Shown here: positions 23,543 to 31,120 of the stretch, piece by piece
How the letters are laid out: each line of letters begins with the position of its first letter
Numbering within the stretch: position 1 is the stretch's first letter
From: CAMDWQ01 sp964497635
GTDB lineage: Bacteria; Omnitrophota; Gorgyraeia; 2-02-FULL-51-18
Assembly (NCBI GenBank): GCA_964497635.1
Contig: CAZCDB010000012.1
Coordinates: 1 to 31,136, forward strand
Length of the DNA: 31,136 nucleotides
Direction of reading: 5' to 3'
Translations under genes and position numbers: made by a program
Notes under the pieces: model-generated
What the model saw: the letters and a program-made list of their open reading frames with translations, nothing else
Database searches by the model: none
What the model was told of the DNA's origin: nothing

Positions 23543-24606
23543 GTCGCAGCAATCCGCGTATTTTAAGTCTGCTTAAAAATTTTGATCGTCAAGGAATTGA
23601 CGCACTTCTGGTTAGTTCCTGGCCCAATGTGACTTATCTATCCGGGTTTATGGGAACAGAGTCATGGCTTCTGATCACCCGGAAAAAGTTTTATTTTATT
23701 ACGGATTCGCGCTATTTGGAGCAGGCCATCCAAGAAGCCAAGGGTTTCTCCGTTGTCTTAAGAGATAAAAAAAGCGTGGCAGACCTTGTGGCGGAGCTAG
23801 CGCCTTCTGGGAGCTCTCAAAAAATAGGGTTTGAGTCTCAACACGTGACCTATTCTTTCTATCAGAGCCTTTTGAAGGTTTTGGGAGCTAAGAAACTTGT
23901 ACCCACAAACCATCTGATTGAGGCTGCGCGCATTACCAAGGATGCTTCCGAGATTGCTTGTTTGAAAAAGTCGGCAGAGATCGCGGTTCAGGGGTATCAT
24001 TATATCCGTCAGGCGGTCCGGCCTGGGATGACGGAGCGTGAGGTGCAGGGGAGGCTCGAATTTTACACCAAATCGATTGGTTCTGAGAAGCCGGCGTTTG
24101 ATTTGATTATCGCCGCGGGAGCCAGGGCTTCCATGCCGCATTGCCAATCCAATGAAACTTTGATCAAAAACAACGACTCGGTCCTAGTCGATATGGGCAC
24201 CGTGTACCGGGGCTACTATTCGGATTTGACCCGCCCTATCTTTTTGGGTAAAATACCGGCCTTACACAAGAAAATATACGATATTGTTTGGGAAGCTCAA
24301 AGAGCCGGTATTCAAAAGGCGGGTCCCGGCGTATCGGTGAAGGAAGTGGATGAAGCTTGCCGCTCCCTGATTCGCAAGTATGGTTATGATCGGTATTTTG
24401 GGCATGGAACCGGGCATGGAGTGGGGCTTGAAATCCATGAGGCGCCCAGTGTTTCGGGCCGAGGTGAGACCGTTTTGAAGCCGGGCATGGTCATCACAGT
24501 GGAGCCTGGGATTTATCTACCCAAAAAAGTCGGGATTCGTATCGAAGATATGGTGTTAATCACCCAAAACGGCCGAGAGGTGTTGACAGCCGGGTTGGAC
24601 AGGTAA
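23539..24606 (+). CDS. Xaa-Pro peptidase, M24 family (PepP/PepQ-like)
   Basis: A 355-residue aminopeptidase or dipeptidase for bonds with proline. A creatinase-like N-terminal domain (ALLVSSWPNVTYLSGF) precedes the pita-bread catalytic domain. The metal ligands are in VDMGTVYRGYYSDLTR (two Asp), FGHGTGHGVGLEIHEAP (His), TVEPGIY (Glu) and IRIEDMVLI (Glu). The length is that of the short bacterial M24B peptidases. It leads the efp-accB-accC group, a gene order also seen in Bacillus, where the peptidase precedes efp. The start overlaps the previous stop, with AAGGGGAG before it. Confidence 0.92.
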   Translation: MSRSNPRILSLLKNFDRQGIDALLVSSWPNVTYLSGFMGTESWLLITRKKFYFITDSRYLEQAIQEAKGFSVVLRDKKSVADLVAELAPSGSSQKIGFESQHVTYSFYQSLLKVLGAKKLVPTNHLIEAARITKDASEIACLKKSAEIAVQGYHYIRQAVRPGMTEREVQGRLEFYTKSIGSEKPAFDLIIAAGARASMPHCQSNETLIKNNDSVLVDMGTVYRGYYSDLTRPIFLGKIPALHKKIYDIVWEAQRAGIQKAGPGVSVKEVDEACRSLIRKYGYDRYFGHGTGHGVGLEIHEAPSVSGRGETVLKPGMVITVEPGIYLPKKVGIRIEDMVLITQNGREVLTAGLDR

Positions 24607-24624
24607 AAGAAAAGGTATAAAAAT

Positions 24625-25188
24625 ATGTCGGTTGTCACTACCAGTCAATTCAAGGCAGGGCTTGTGATCAAGTATGAGAATCAGATGTGTGAGATCATTG
24701 ATTTTCAGCTGGTCAAAATGCAGCAGCGTCAGCCCATTGTTCGCACAAAGTTCAGAAATATTAAAACCGGCAATGTTCTGGAGATTCCTTTTCGTTCGGG
24801 CGAGAAGTTTGAAGAGGTTTTTTTAGAGGATCGCCCTATTCAGTACCTTTATCGTGAAGGTAATAAGCTTTTTTTTATGGATACACAGTCTTATCATGAG
24901 GTAGTCATGGGTGCCGAAGTTTTGGGTGACCAGGTCAACTTTTTGAAAGAGAATGACGAGATTATTGGTCGCTACAATGACGAATCATTGATTTTGGTGG
25001 AACTGCCTCCCTCGGTGATTTTAGAGGTCACGGAGACGGAGCCTGGTGTTCGTGGAGATACCGCCAAAAGTGGTACCAAGCCCGCCAAAGTAGAGACGGG
25101 TGCCACGATCAAGGTGCCTTTATTTGTCAACCAAGGGGATAAGGTGCGGGTAGATACGCGCACGGGTTTGTATTTGGAGCGTGCTTAA
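24625..25188 (+). CDS. efp: Elongation factor P with atypical tip loop
   Basis: A 187-residue protein with the three-domain EF-P layout: SQFKAGLVIKYENQMCEI (KOW-like domain), VLEIPFRSGEKFEEV, and the OB-fold region ending VRVDTRTGLYLERA. EF-P helps ribosomes through proline runs. The conserved tip K-P-G-K-G of most EF-Ps is K31-M32-Q33-Q34-R35 here, so the residue at the modified Lys34 position of E. coli is Gln and the next one is Arg. TATAAA lies only 3 nt before the ATG and a weak AAGG lies 9 nt before it, so both leadered and promoter readings remain open. Confidence 0.93.
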   Translation: MSVVTTSQFKAGLVIKYENQMCEIIDFQLVKMQQRQPIVRTKFRNIKTGNVLEIPFRSGEKFEEVFLEDRPIQYLYREGNKLFFMDTQSYHEVVMGAEVLGDQVNFLKENDEIIGRYNDESLILVELPPSVILEVTETEPGVRGDTAKSGTKPAKVETGATIKVPLFVNQGDKVRVDTRTGLYLERA

Positions 25189-25206
25189 TTTTTTAAAAAA
25201 TAGGGA

Positions 25207-25214
25207 AAGGGGAG
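25207..25214 (+). promoter_or_regulatory. Shine-Dalgarno AAGGGGAG for GTG start of accB
   Basis: The purine run ends 6 nt before the GTG at 25221 and supports that start. A purely A/T palindrome lies between the efp stop and this site. Confidence 0.7.
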
Positions 25215-25220
25215 TCTCTG

Positions 25221-25667
25221 GTGAACCTTAAAGAAATTAAAGAAGTGATTCAGCTTATGAATGAGAATCAGCTTTCCGAATTTGAAATTGAAAAAGATGG
25301 TTTGAAAGTCCGTCTTAAAAAAGGAGTTTCGGGTGTCGAGTCCGTGGTTTATGAATCACGACCGATGCAAGTCTCTCGAAATCCCTTGCCAGAAATTAAA
25401 GAGACACCCAAGCTTGCTCCGGCGGTTTCTGCCAAGACAACCATCAAATCTCCCATGGTAGGAACATTTTACGCTTCTCCGGCACCGGATGCCCCCGCTT
25501 TTGTTCAGGTGGGTTCCGAGATACAAGTCGGTCAGGTGATCTGCATCATTGAAGCCATGAAACTTATGAATGAAATTAAGTCAGAGGTTAAGGGCAAGGT
25601 GGTTGAAATATTACTGCACAATGGGGACCCGATCGAGTTTGGCCAGCCTCTTTTTGTCCTCGAATAA
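25221..25667 (+). CDS. accB: Biotin carboxyl carrier protein of acetyl-CoA carboxylase
   Basis: A 148-residue carrier subunit that presents biotin for carboxylation in fatty acid synthesis. The start is GTG with a good SD. The N-terminal part (LKEIKEVIQLMNENQLSEFE) is the BCCP family helix. A linker of about 40 residues rich in Pro and Ala follows, then the biotinyl domain with KSPMVGTFYASP. The biotinylation site is EAMKLMNE with K114. The stop overlaps the accC start by one base (TAATG), the standard accBC operon. Confidence 0.96.
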   Translation: MNLKEIKEVIQLMNENQLSEFEIEKDGLKVRLKKGVSGVESVVYESRPMQVSRNPLPEIKETPKLAPAVSAKTTIKSPMVGTFYASPAPDAPAFVQVGSEIQVGQVICIIEAMKLMNEIKSEVKGKVVEILLHNGDPIEFGQPLFVLE

Positions 25668-27061
25668 TGTTCTCTAAAATTTTAGTCGCCAATCGTGGCG
25701 AAATCGCTTTACGGGTGATACGCGCTTGTCGTGAGATGGGCGTGAGGACTGTCGCTGTCTATTCGACTCCGGATGCCAATTCTCCTCACGTTCACTTGGC
25801 GGATGAGGCGGTTTGCATTGGCAGCGCCGCCAGCGCTCAGAGCTATCTGAATATTCCCTCCATTATCAGCGCCGCTGAGATTACGGATGTTGACGCAATT
25901 CATCCGGGTTATGGTTTTCTTTCTGAAAATGCTCATTTTGCTGAAATCTGCGCTTCCTGCCAAATCAAGTTTATCGGACCCTCTCCGCAGTCCATGCGTT
26001 CCATGGGGGATAAGATGGCAGCCCGTGAAACCGCTAGGAAAGCCGGTGTGCCCATTATTCCTGGAACCCAGGAAGCCATAAAAGATAAAGATGAAGCGCT
26101 TAAAATCGCCAAAAAAATCAAATACCCTGTCATTATCAAGGCGGCTGCTGGCGGGGGTGGTCGTGGGATGCGTGTTTGCCATAATGAGGTTCGCTTGGTC
26201 AGTGCTTTGATGACGGCTCAGCATGAAGCCGAAGCTGCTTTTGGAAATGCGGATGTTTATATCGAAAAATATTTAGAACGTCCCAAGCATATTGAGATAC
26301 AGCTTTTAGCAGACACTCATGGCAATGTGATCTACTTGCATGAGCGTGATTGCACGATTCAGCGCCGCCATCAGAAGTTGGTCGAAGAAGCACCCTCACC
26401 CTCGGTGGACTGGAAGCTTCGCCGCAAGATGGGTGAGATGGCGGTACGCGCCGCCAAAGCCGTGGGTTATGTCAATGCGGGGACGGTGGAGTTTCTTTTG
26501 AATGAAGATGGGCAATTTTATTTTATTGAAATGAATACTCGGGTGCAGGTGGAGCATGGAATTAGCGAGCTCATCACCGGGATTGATATTGTCAAAGAGC
26601 AGATTCGCATCGCAGCCGGCGAGAAGCTTTCGATTCGAAAACAAGATGATGTTCCTTTGAGGGGGCATGCTCTTGAATGCCGTATCAATGCCGAGGATCC
26701 TGCAAATAATTTCAGCCCGTGCCCTGGAAAAATTGAGCGCTATAATGTCCCTGGAGGTCCTGGAGTGCGTGTGGACAGCCATGCTCACGCTGGCTACACC
26801 GTCCTGCCTTATTATGACTCGATGATTGGCAAGCTCATGGTGCATGGCCGTAATCGCGGGGAAGCCATTGCCATCATGCAACGGGCTCTGGAAGAATTTA
26901 TTATTGAGCCTATCAAAACAACAATCCCTATTCACAAAGAAATTATGAAGCATCCCGTTTTTCGTCGGGGTCAGATGTATACGGATTTTATTGACCGAAT
27001 GCTTGGTGAGCAGCGCACGGATAAAGAAAAAAATTTAGAACCAGCCGGACTTAAAAACTAA
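25667..27061 (+). CDS. accC: Biotin carboxylase subunit of acetyl-CoA carboxylase
   Basis: A 464-residue ATP-grasp enzyme that carboxylates biotin on AccB. FSKILVANRGEIALRVIRA is the N-terminal domain start. The ATP-binding loop AAAGGGGRGMR is at about 160, and HERDCTIQRRHQKLVEEAPS follows. The catalytic block FIEMNTRVQVEHGISE lies at about 285-300. Here the usual His-Pro-Val-Thr-Glu is His-Gly-Ile-Ser-Glu, a small substitution beside conserved residues. The length is a little above E. coli AccC (449), with a charged C-terminal tail. The carboxyltransferase genes (accA, accD) are not in the window. Confidence 0.96.
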   Translation: MFSKILVANRGEIALRVIRACREMGVRTVAVYSTPDANSPHVHLADEAVCIGSAASAQSYLNIPSIISAAEITDVDAIHPGYGFLSENAHFAEICASCQIKFIGPSPQSMRSMGDKMAARETARKAGVPIIPGTQEAIKDKDEALKIAKKIKYPVIIKAAAGGGGRGMRVCHNEVRLVSALMTAQHEAEAAFGNADVYIEKYLERPKHIEIQLLADTHGNVIYLHERDCTIQRRHQKLVEEAPSPSVDWKLRRKMGEMAVRAAKAVGYVNAGTVEFLLNEDGQFYFIEMNTRVQVEHGISELITGIDIVKEQIRIAAGEKLSIRKQDDVPLRGHALECRINAEDPANNFSPCPGKIERYNVPGGPGVRVDSHAHAGYTVLPYYDSMIGKLMVHGRNRGEAIAIMQRALEEFIIEPIKTTIPIHKEIMKHPVFRRGQMYTDFIDRMLGEQRTDKEKNLEPAGLKN

Positions 27062-27067
27062 GAGGAG
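27061..27067 (+). promoter_or_regulatory. Shine-Dalgarno AGAGGAG before pfkA
   Basis: AGAGGAG ends 5 nt before the ATG at 27073 and overlaps the end of the accC stop codon. A strong site here contrasts with the SD-less starts at 10852, 17767 and 19229. Confidence 0.75.
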
Positions 27068-27072
27068 CATTT

Positions 27073-28095
27073 ATGAAAATTGGCGTTCTGACAGGGGGCG
27101 GTGATTGCCCAGGGCTTAATCCCGTGATTCGAGCTGTGGTGCGTACGGCGATCCGTGAAGGGGATGAGACGATCGGGATTCAGTGGGGTTGGAAGGGTTT
27201 GGTAGAAAACATCACCATGCCTTTGACGCTTGCCACGGTTTCAGGGATCATTCATCGCGGCGGTACCATTCTTGGCTCCAGCCGCACCAATCCTTACAAA
27301 GATCCAAAAAATCTGGAAAAGTTGGCCCAAACTTGGAAAGCGTTAAAACTAGACGCTTTGGTGGCTATTGGTGGTGAGGATACGCTGGGCGTGGCGACTA
27401 AGCTTTCCAAAGAGGGCTACAAGATTGTCGGGGTCCCCAAGACGATCGATAACGACTTATCTGGGACTGATTTTACGTTTGGTTTTGACACGGCCGTTAA
27501 TATCGCGATGGAGGCCATTGACCGCTTGCATACCACCGCAGAGAGCCATCGCCGCATCCTGGTTGCCGAGGTGATGGGTCGCCATGCGGGATGGATTGCG
27601 CTTCATGCTGGAATTGCTGGCGGCGCGGATATTATTTTAATTCCTGAAGTACCCATCAAGCTTTCCGAAGTGGTGGATGTCATTAAAAAGAGAAATGAGC
27701 GTGGCAAGAGTTTTAGCATTATCGTGGTGGCCGAAGGGGCTAAGTTTGATGGCAACGAAGTGTTGCTTGAGAAAAAGCTGGATGATTTTGGCCATGTTCG
27801 CTTAGGCGGCATCGGTGAGGCTTTGGCCCGCAAGATTGAAGAAGCCACCGGTCAAGAGGCTCGTGTTGCCGTCTTGGGACATATTCAGCGTGGGGGAAGC
27901 CCTTCCGCGTTTGATCGTATGCTAGGGACGCGTTTTGGAGAAAAAGCCGTGGTGATTTTAAAGCAGGGGCTTTTTGGGCACATGGTCGCTTTGCGTGGTA
28001 ATGAAATTGTTCCCATCAAGATTGAAGAGGCCACGAGCAAGCTGAAGACGGTGGATGCGCCTTTTTATGAGATGGCCAAGACCTTTTTTGGTTGA
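27073..28095 (+). CDS. pfkA: 6-phosphofructokinase, group III; donor (ATP or PPi) uncertain
   Basis: A 340-residue enzyme for the fructose-6-phosphate to fructose-1,6-bisphosphate step of glycolysis. GVLTGGGDCPGLNPVIR starts the fold. The donor region is IGGEDTLG with E102 and D103. PKTIDNDLSG follows, with K123 and catalytic D126, then VMGRHAGWIALH. In ATP-type E. coli Pfk the corresponding residues are Gly104 and Gly124; D103 and K123 here match the pattern reported for PPi-dependent enzymes. The whole protein closely resembles actinobacterial group III Pfk, some of which use ATP. The family and the F6P step are certain. The phosphoryl donor cannot be settled by reading. Confidence 0.92.
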   Translation: MKIGVLTGGGDCPGLNPVIRAVVRTAIREGDETIGIQWGWKGLVENITMPLTLATVSGIIHRGGTILGSSRTNPYKDPKNLEKLAQTWKALKLDALVAIGGEDTLGVATKLSKEGYKIVGVPKTIDNDLSGTDFTFGFDTAVNIAMEAIDRLHTTAESHRRILVAEVMGRHAGWIALHAGIAGGADIILIPEVPIKLSEVVDVIKKRNERGKSFSIIVVAEGAKFDGNEVLLEKKLDDFGHVRLGGIGEALARKIEEATGQEARVAVLGHIQRGGSPSAFDRMLGTRFGEKAVVILKQGLFGHMVALRGNEIVPIKIEEATSKLKTVDAPFYEMAKTFFG

Positions 28096-28104
28096 TCCAC
28101 TGTG

Positions 28105-28674
28105 ATGAGAGAGCTTATTGCCAAAGATTTGCGCGACGGGATTGCCGTCAAGCAGTTGATTTTAGACACGCAGCTGGGTTTGATTGAAAAAGCAGCGGTG
28201 GCTATGATTGAGTGTTTGAAGCGTGGAAACAAGCTTCTTTTTTTTGGCAATGGGGGCTCAGCTAGCGATAGTCAGCATATCGCCGCGGAGTTTGTGGGTC
28301 GCTACGAGAAAGAGCGCCGAGCGCTTCCGGCAATTGCTTTAACCACGGATACATCCATTTTGACCGCGGTTGGAAATGACTACGGCTTCGAACAGATTTT
28401 TTCACGTCAAATTGCCGCTTTGGGCCAAAAAGGGGATGTTGCTGTCGCCATCTCGACGAGCGGAAACTCCAAAAACGTTATTGTCGCAATTCAAAAAGCC
28501 AAAGAGATGGGAATATTCACCATTGGTTTTATGGGGCGCGATGGCGGGGCCATGAAATCTTTGGTGGATCTAGCCCTGGTTGTTCCTTCGCAAAAAACTT
28601 CCCGGATTCAAGAATCTCATATCATGATCGGACATATCCTCTGTGAGCGTGTGGACGATGTTCTTGCTGGCTAA
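28105..28674 (+). CDS. gmhA: Phosphoheptose isomerase (sedoheptulose-7-phosphate isomerase)
   Basis: A 189-residue SIS-domain enzyme that opens the heptose pathway from sedoheptulose-7-phosphate. The characteristic GmhA block is FFGNGGSASDSQHIAAEFVGRYE, with the catalytic Glu in AAEF. AIALTTDTSILTAVGNDYGFE and VAISTSGNSKNV are further family motifs. The QESHIMIGHILCE tail holds the catalytic His. I use the ATG at 28105; a GTG directly before it, at 28102, is possible. The next gene overlaps by 17 bp and encodes a later step of the same pathway, which supports the assignment. Confidence 0.94.
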   Translation: MRELIAKDLRDGIAVKQLILDTQLGLIEKAAVAMIECLKRGNKLLFFGNGGSASDSQHIAAEFVGRYEKERRALPAIALTTDTSILTAVGNDYGFEQIFSRQIAALGQKGDVAVAISTSGNSKNVIVAIQKAKEMGIFTIGFMGRDGGAMKSLVDLALVVPSQKTSRIQESHIMIGHILCERVDDVLAG

Positions 28675-29149
28675 ACCCTCCTCAAAAATAAAAACCCTCT
28701 CTTCCTTGAAGCGTTTGCTTTCCAAGGAGCGTCGAGAAGGCAAAAAAATTGTTTTTACCAACGGTTGTTTTGATGTGCTTCATGTGGGGCATACCCGGTA
28801 TTTAGCCCAAGCCCGTTCTTTGGGGGATGTTTTGGTGGTGGGAGTGAATGCAGACTCTTCCGTTCGAAAACTGAAAGGCCCCGAAAGACCTCTAAACCGG
28901 GAGAGGGAGCGCATGGAAGTGTTGGGAGCGCTTGCCGCGGTGGATTATGTTGTTTTGTTTTCAGAGCCCACACCTCTTCGCTTGATTTGCGCGGTCCGGC
29001 CCGACGTTTTAGTCAAGGGGGGCGACTGGAAGAAAAAGGATATCGTGGGCAGTGAGTTTGTCGAGTCTTATCAAGGGTTGGTGCGCTCTCTTCCTTTTTC
29101 AAAAGGTTTTTCGACAACGGGATTGGTCGAAAAAATTAAAAAACTCTAG
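28658..29149 (+). CDS. rfaE2: D-glycero-beta-D-manno-heptose 1-phosphate adenylyltransferase (HldE C-domain / RfaE2)
   Basis: A 163-residue nucleotidyltransferase equal to the second domain of HldE, encoded as a separate protein. FTNGCFDVLHVGHTRYL contains the H42-x-G-H45 ATP-binding motif. VGVNADSSVRKLKGPERPLN and VLVKGGDWKKKDIVG are typical RfaE domain II blocks, and the end FSTTGLVEKI is conserved. It adenylates heptose-1-phosphate to form ADP-heptose. I use the ATG at 28658; a GTG at 28643 would add five residues. There is no kinase domain attached. It follows gmhA with a 17-bp overlap. Confidence 0.93.
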   Translation: MFLLAKPSSKIKTLSSLKRLLSKERREGKKIVFTNGCFDVLHVGHTRYLAQARSLGDVLVVGVNADSSVRKLKGPERPLNRERERMEVLGALAAVDYVVLFSEPTPLRLICAVRPDVLVKGGDWKKKDIVGSEFVESYQGLVRSLPFSKGFSTTGLVEKIKKL

Positions 29150-29153
29150 TTCT

Positions 29154-29678
29154 ATGAGGGATTCCAAAGAGGGGGTTCTTCGGGCGCTGGATGCTAACCT
29201 CAATCGATCCCGTGAGGGTTTGAGGGTTTGTGAGGAAATCTTTCGGTTTTATTCGGATCAAGGCCGAGTAGCTGCCCAGCTAAAAGCAATCCGCCACTCT
29301 ATTACGGATGCGATCAAGGCAATGCCCGTGTCTTATCGGAGCGTGTTGGCCGCCCGTGATGTGGCCGGCGATCGGGGTCGAAGACCCTCGCCACTAGAAA
29401 AAAAACGACTGGATGTGTTAGATTTATTTCTGGCAAATTTAGAAAGAAGCAAAGAAGCGCTGCGAGTGTTGGAAGAATTTAGTAAATTTTTAGATTCCAA
29501 GACTTCCGACCGTTTTAAAAAAATAAGGTTTAAAGTTTATGCCATCGAAAAACAAGCTTTGCCAAAACTGGAAGCTTTATGTCATCACCGACCGATCCGC
29601 CGTCCCAGCCTCTCAGTTGCAGGAAGTGGTTGCTCAAGCGCTGGAGGGCGGCGCTCACGCGATTCAGCTGCGAGATAA
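29154..29678 (+). CDS. thiD2: ThiD2-type HMP-phosphate kinase, with out-of-frame tail
   Basis: A small protein like the ThiD2 domain, which is often fused to ThiE and phosphorylates hydroxymethylpyrimidine phosphate. RALDANLNRSREGLRVCEEIFRF and LERSKEALRVLEEFSKFL are the family's two repeated helical blocks. The conserved end is near IRFKVYAIEK (about residue 131). After that the frame runs on to 174 residues with a Ser/Arg/Gly-rich tail unlike any fold, because it now reads the thiE sequence out of frame. The overlap with thiE is 139 bp, far more than its neighbours. A single +1 shift between about 29545 and 29590 would join ThiD2 to ThiE as a fusion. Confidence 0.78.
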   Translation: MRDSKEGVLRALDANLNRSREGLRVCEEIFRFYSDQGRVAAQLKAIRHSITDAIKAMPVSYRSVLAARDVAGDRGRRPSPLEKKRLDVLDLFLANLERSKEALRVLEEFSKFLDSKTSDRFKKIRFKVYAIEKQALPKLEALCHHRPIRRPSLSVAGSGCSSAGGRRSRDSAAR

Positions 29679-30177
29679 GATTGTCAGTGATGAAGAGCTG
29701 ATCGCGCAGGCCAGACAACTGCTTTTGGTCACGCGGCGTTACCAAGTCCCTCTGATTATCAACGACCGTCTGGCTGTGGCTCAGAAAGTATCAGCGGATG
29801 GGGTTCATTTGGGGCAGGAGGATGCCTCTTTTGTGCAGGCTCGGCAGCTTTTGGGGGATAAGATTTTGCTGGGGCGCTCCACGCATTCCCCGGAACAGGC
29901 TTTAAGGGCCCAGAAAGAAGGTTTTGACTATGTGGGGGTTGGACCTGTGTTCGCTACCCCGACAAAACCTACCTATCAGCCGGTAGGACTTGAGTTGGTC
30001 CGTTGGGCGAGTGAGAATCTCCAGATTCCTTTTGTTGCGATCGGCGGGATTGACGAGGGGAATGTTTCTCAAGTTTATCAGGTAGGAGCCAAGACGGTGG
30101 CGGTGGTTCGTGCGGTGATGGCTTCTAAAAACCCAAAACAATCTGCAAAAAATTTAAATGAGGCGATGAGATCTTGA
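29539..30177 (+). CDS. thiE: Thiamine-phosphate synthase
   Basis: A 212-residue TIM-barrel enzyme that joins HMP-diphosphate and thiazole phosphate to thiamine phosphate. WKLYVITDRSAV opens the fold. AIQLRDKIVS contains the substrate-binding Arg-Asp region, and DGVHLGQED and ILLGRSTHS are classical. The phosphate loop VGVGPVFATPTK and VAIGGIDEGNV complete the site. The ATG at 29539 precedes the first conserved strand by about 12 residues. A weak AAGG lies 10 nt before it. The short normal length suggests ThiE is intact by itself whatever happens upstream. Confidence 0.93.
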   Translation: MPSKNKLCQNWKLYVITDRSAVPASQLQEVVAQALEGGAHAIQLRDKIVSDEELIAQARQLLLVTRRYQVPLIINDRLAVAQKVSADGVHLGQEDASFVQARQLLGDKILLGRSTHSPEQALRAQKEGFDYVGVGPVFATPTKPTYQPVGLELVRWASENLQIPFVAIGGIDEGNVSQVYQVGAKTVAVVRAVMASKNPKQSAKNLNEAMRS

Positions 30178-31088
30178 TGAAAAAAAATAAAATTTTAGCG
30201 GTGGGCTCGGTCGCTTTGGATACTGTTAAGACCCCTTTTGGCTACGCCGAGGAGGCGCTTGGGGGTTCTGCGTCCTATTTTGGGGCCAGCGCTCGTTTTT
30301 TTGCTGATGTTTTTGTGGTGGCGGTTGTTGGAGCCGATTTTCCAAGGAAGCATTTGGCTTTGTTTCGAAAACTTGGGATTGATACCGCAAACATTTCTCA
30401 GGAGAGCGGGAAGACGTTTCGTTGGAGTGGGGAATACAATTTTGATTTAAATTCAGCAAATACACTTAAGACAGAGCTTAATGTTTTTGCTAATTTTAAA
30501 CCCCTTATTCTGCCTCAGCACCGCTCCAGCGCTGTGGTCTTTCTTGCCAACATTGATCCGGATATCCAACAGTCTGTACTTCATCAGGTTCAAAAACCTT
30601 CTTTGGTGGCTTGTGACACCATGAACTACTGGATTCAAAACAAAAAGAAGAGTCTGCTTAAGCTTTTAAAAAAAGTGGACATTTTTTTGTGTAATGAGGC
30701 TGAGGCGCGTGAGCTGAGCGGTGAGTACAATCTCATTGAAGCGGCTCGCTGGGTGATGAGCCACGGCCCCAAAATTTTTGTGATTAAAAAAGGGGAGCAT
30801 GGGGTGCTTTGTTTCACGAAAAACTCTCTTTTTTCGGCTCCCGCTTATCTTTTGGAGAAAATTTATGATCCAACGGGCGCCGGGGATACTTTTGCCGGTG
30901 GTTTTATGGGCTATCTGTCCCAGACCCACTCTAAAATTAATGAGGCTTCAATCCGAAAAGCAATTATTTACGGAACGGTTTTAGCGTCGTACAATGTAGA
31001 ATCTTTCAGTTTGAAGCGCTTGTCTTCTCTGAAACAAGCAGATATTGAAAAGCGTTACCAAGAGTTTCGCTTATTGACTCAGTTTTAG
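30177..31088 (+). CDS. PfkB-family carbohydrate kinase
   Basis: A 303-residue ribokinase-fold protein. ILAVGSVALDTVKTPFG is the N terminus. ALGGSASYFGASARFF contains the Gly-Gly substrate motif, and DPTGAGDTFAGGFMGY has the anion hole and catalytic D237. FVIKKGEHGVL is typical of the family. I use the ATG at 30177, one base overlapping the thiE stop; a TTG at 30174 also precedes it. The substrate cannot be read from sequence: it lacks the N-terminal features of HldA/HldE kinases, and it does not look like a typical pyrimidine or thiazole kinase. A general sugar or nucleoside kinase is the honest call. Confidence 0.88.
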   Translation: MKKNKILAVGSVALDTVKTPFGYAEEALGGSASYFGASARFFADVFVVAVVGADFPRKHLALFRKLGIDTANISQESGKTFRWSGEYNFDLNSANTLKTELNVFANFKPLILPQHRSSAVVFLANIDPDIQQSVLHQVQKPSLVACDTMNYWIQNKKKSLLKLLKKVDIFLCNEAEARELSGEYNLIEAARWVMSHGPKIFVIKKGEHGVLCFTKNSLFSAPAYLLEKIYDPTGAGDTFAGGFMGYLSQTHSKINEASIRKAIIYGTVLASYNVESFSLKRLSSLKQADIEKRYQEFRLLTQF

Positions 31089-31120
31089 CAAAACAAGAAA
31101 ATCGATCATTCTGCTTTAAA

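Noticed and set aside
24583..24588. A perfect TTGACA before efp.
   Set aside because: It is 27 nt from the TATAAA at 24616, too far for a normal promoter spacer, and lies in peptidase coding sequence.
25188..25201. A/T palindrome (six T then six A) after the efp stop.
   Set aside because: There is no GC stem, so a terminator is unlikely; it is probably just AT-rich spacer.
29517..29523. A7 run as a -1 programmed frameshift site joining ThiD2 to ThiE.
   Set aside because: The frames need a +1 shift, and a shift at this run would meet a TAA at 29524 in the ThiE frame.
30177..31088. PfkB kinase as HldA of the heptose pathway.
   Set aside because: The gene lacks the N-terminal HldA pattern; proximity alone is not enough.
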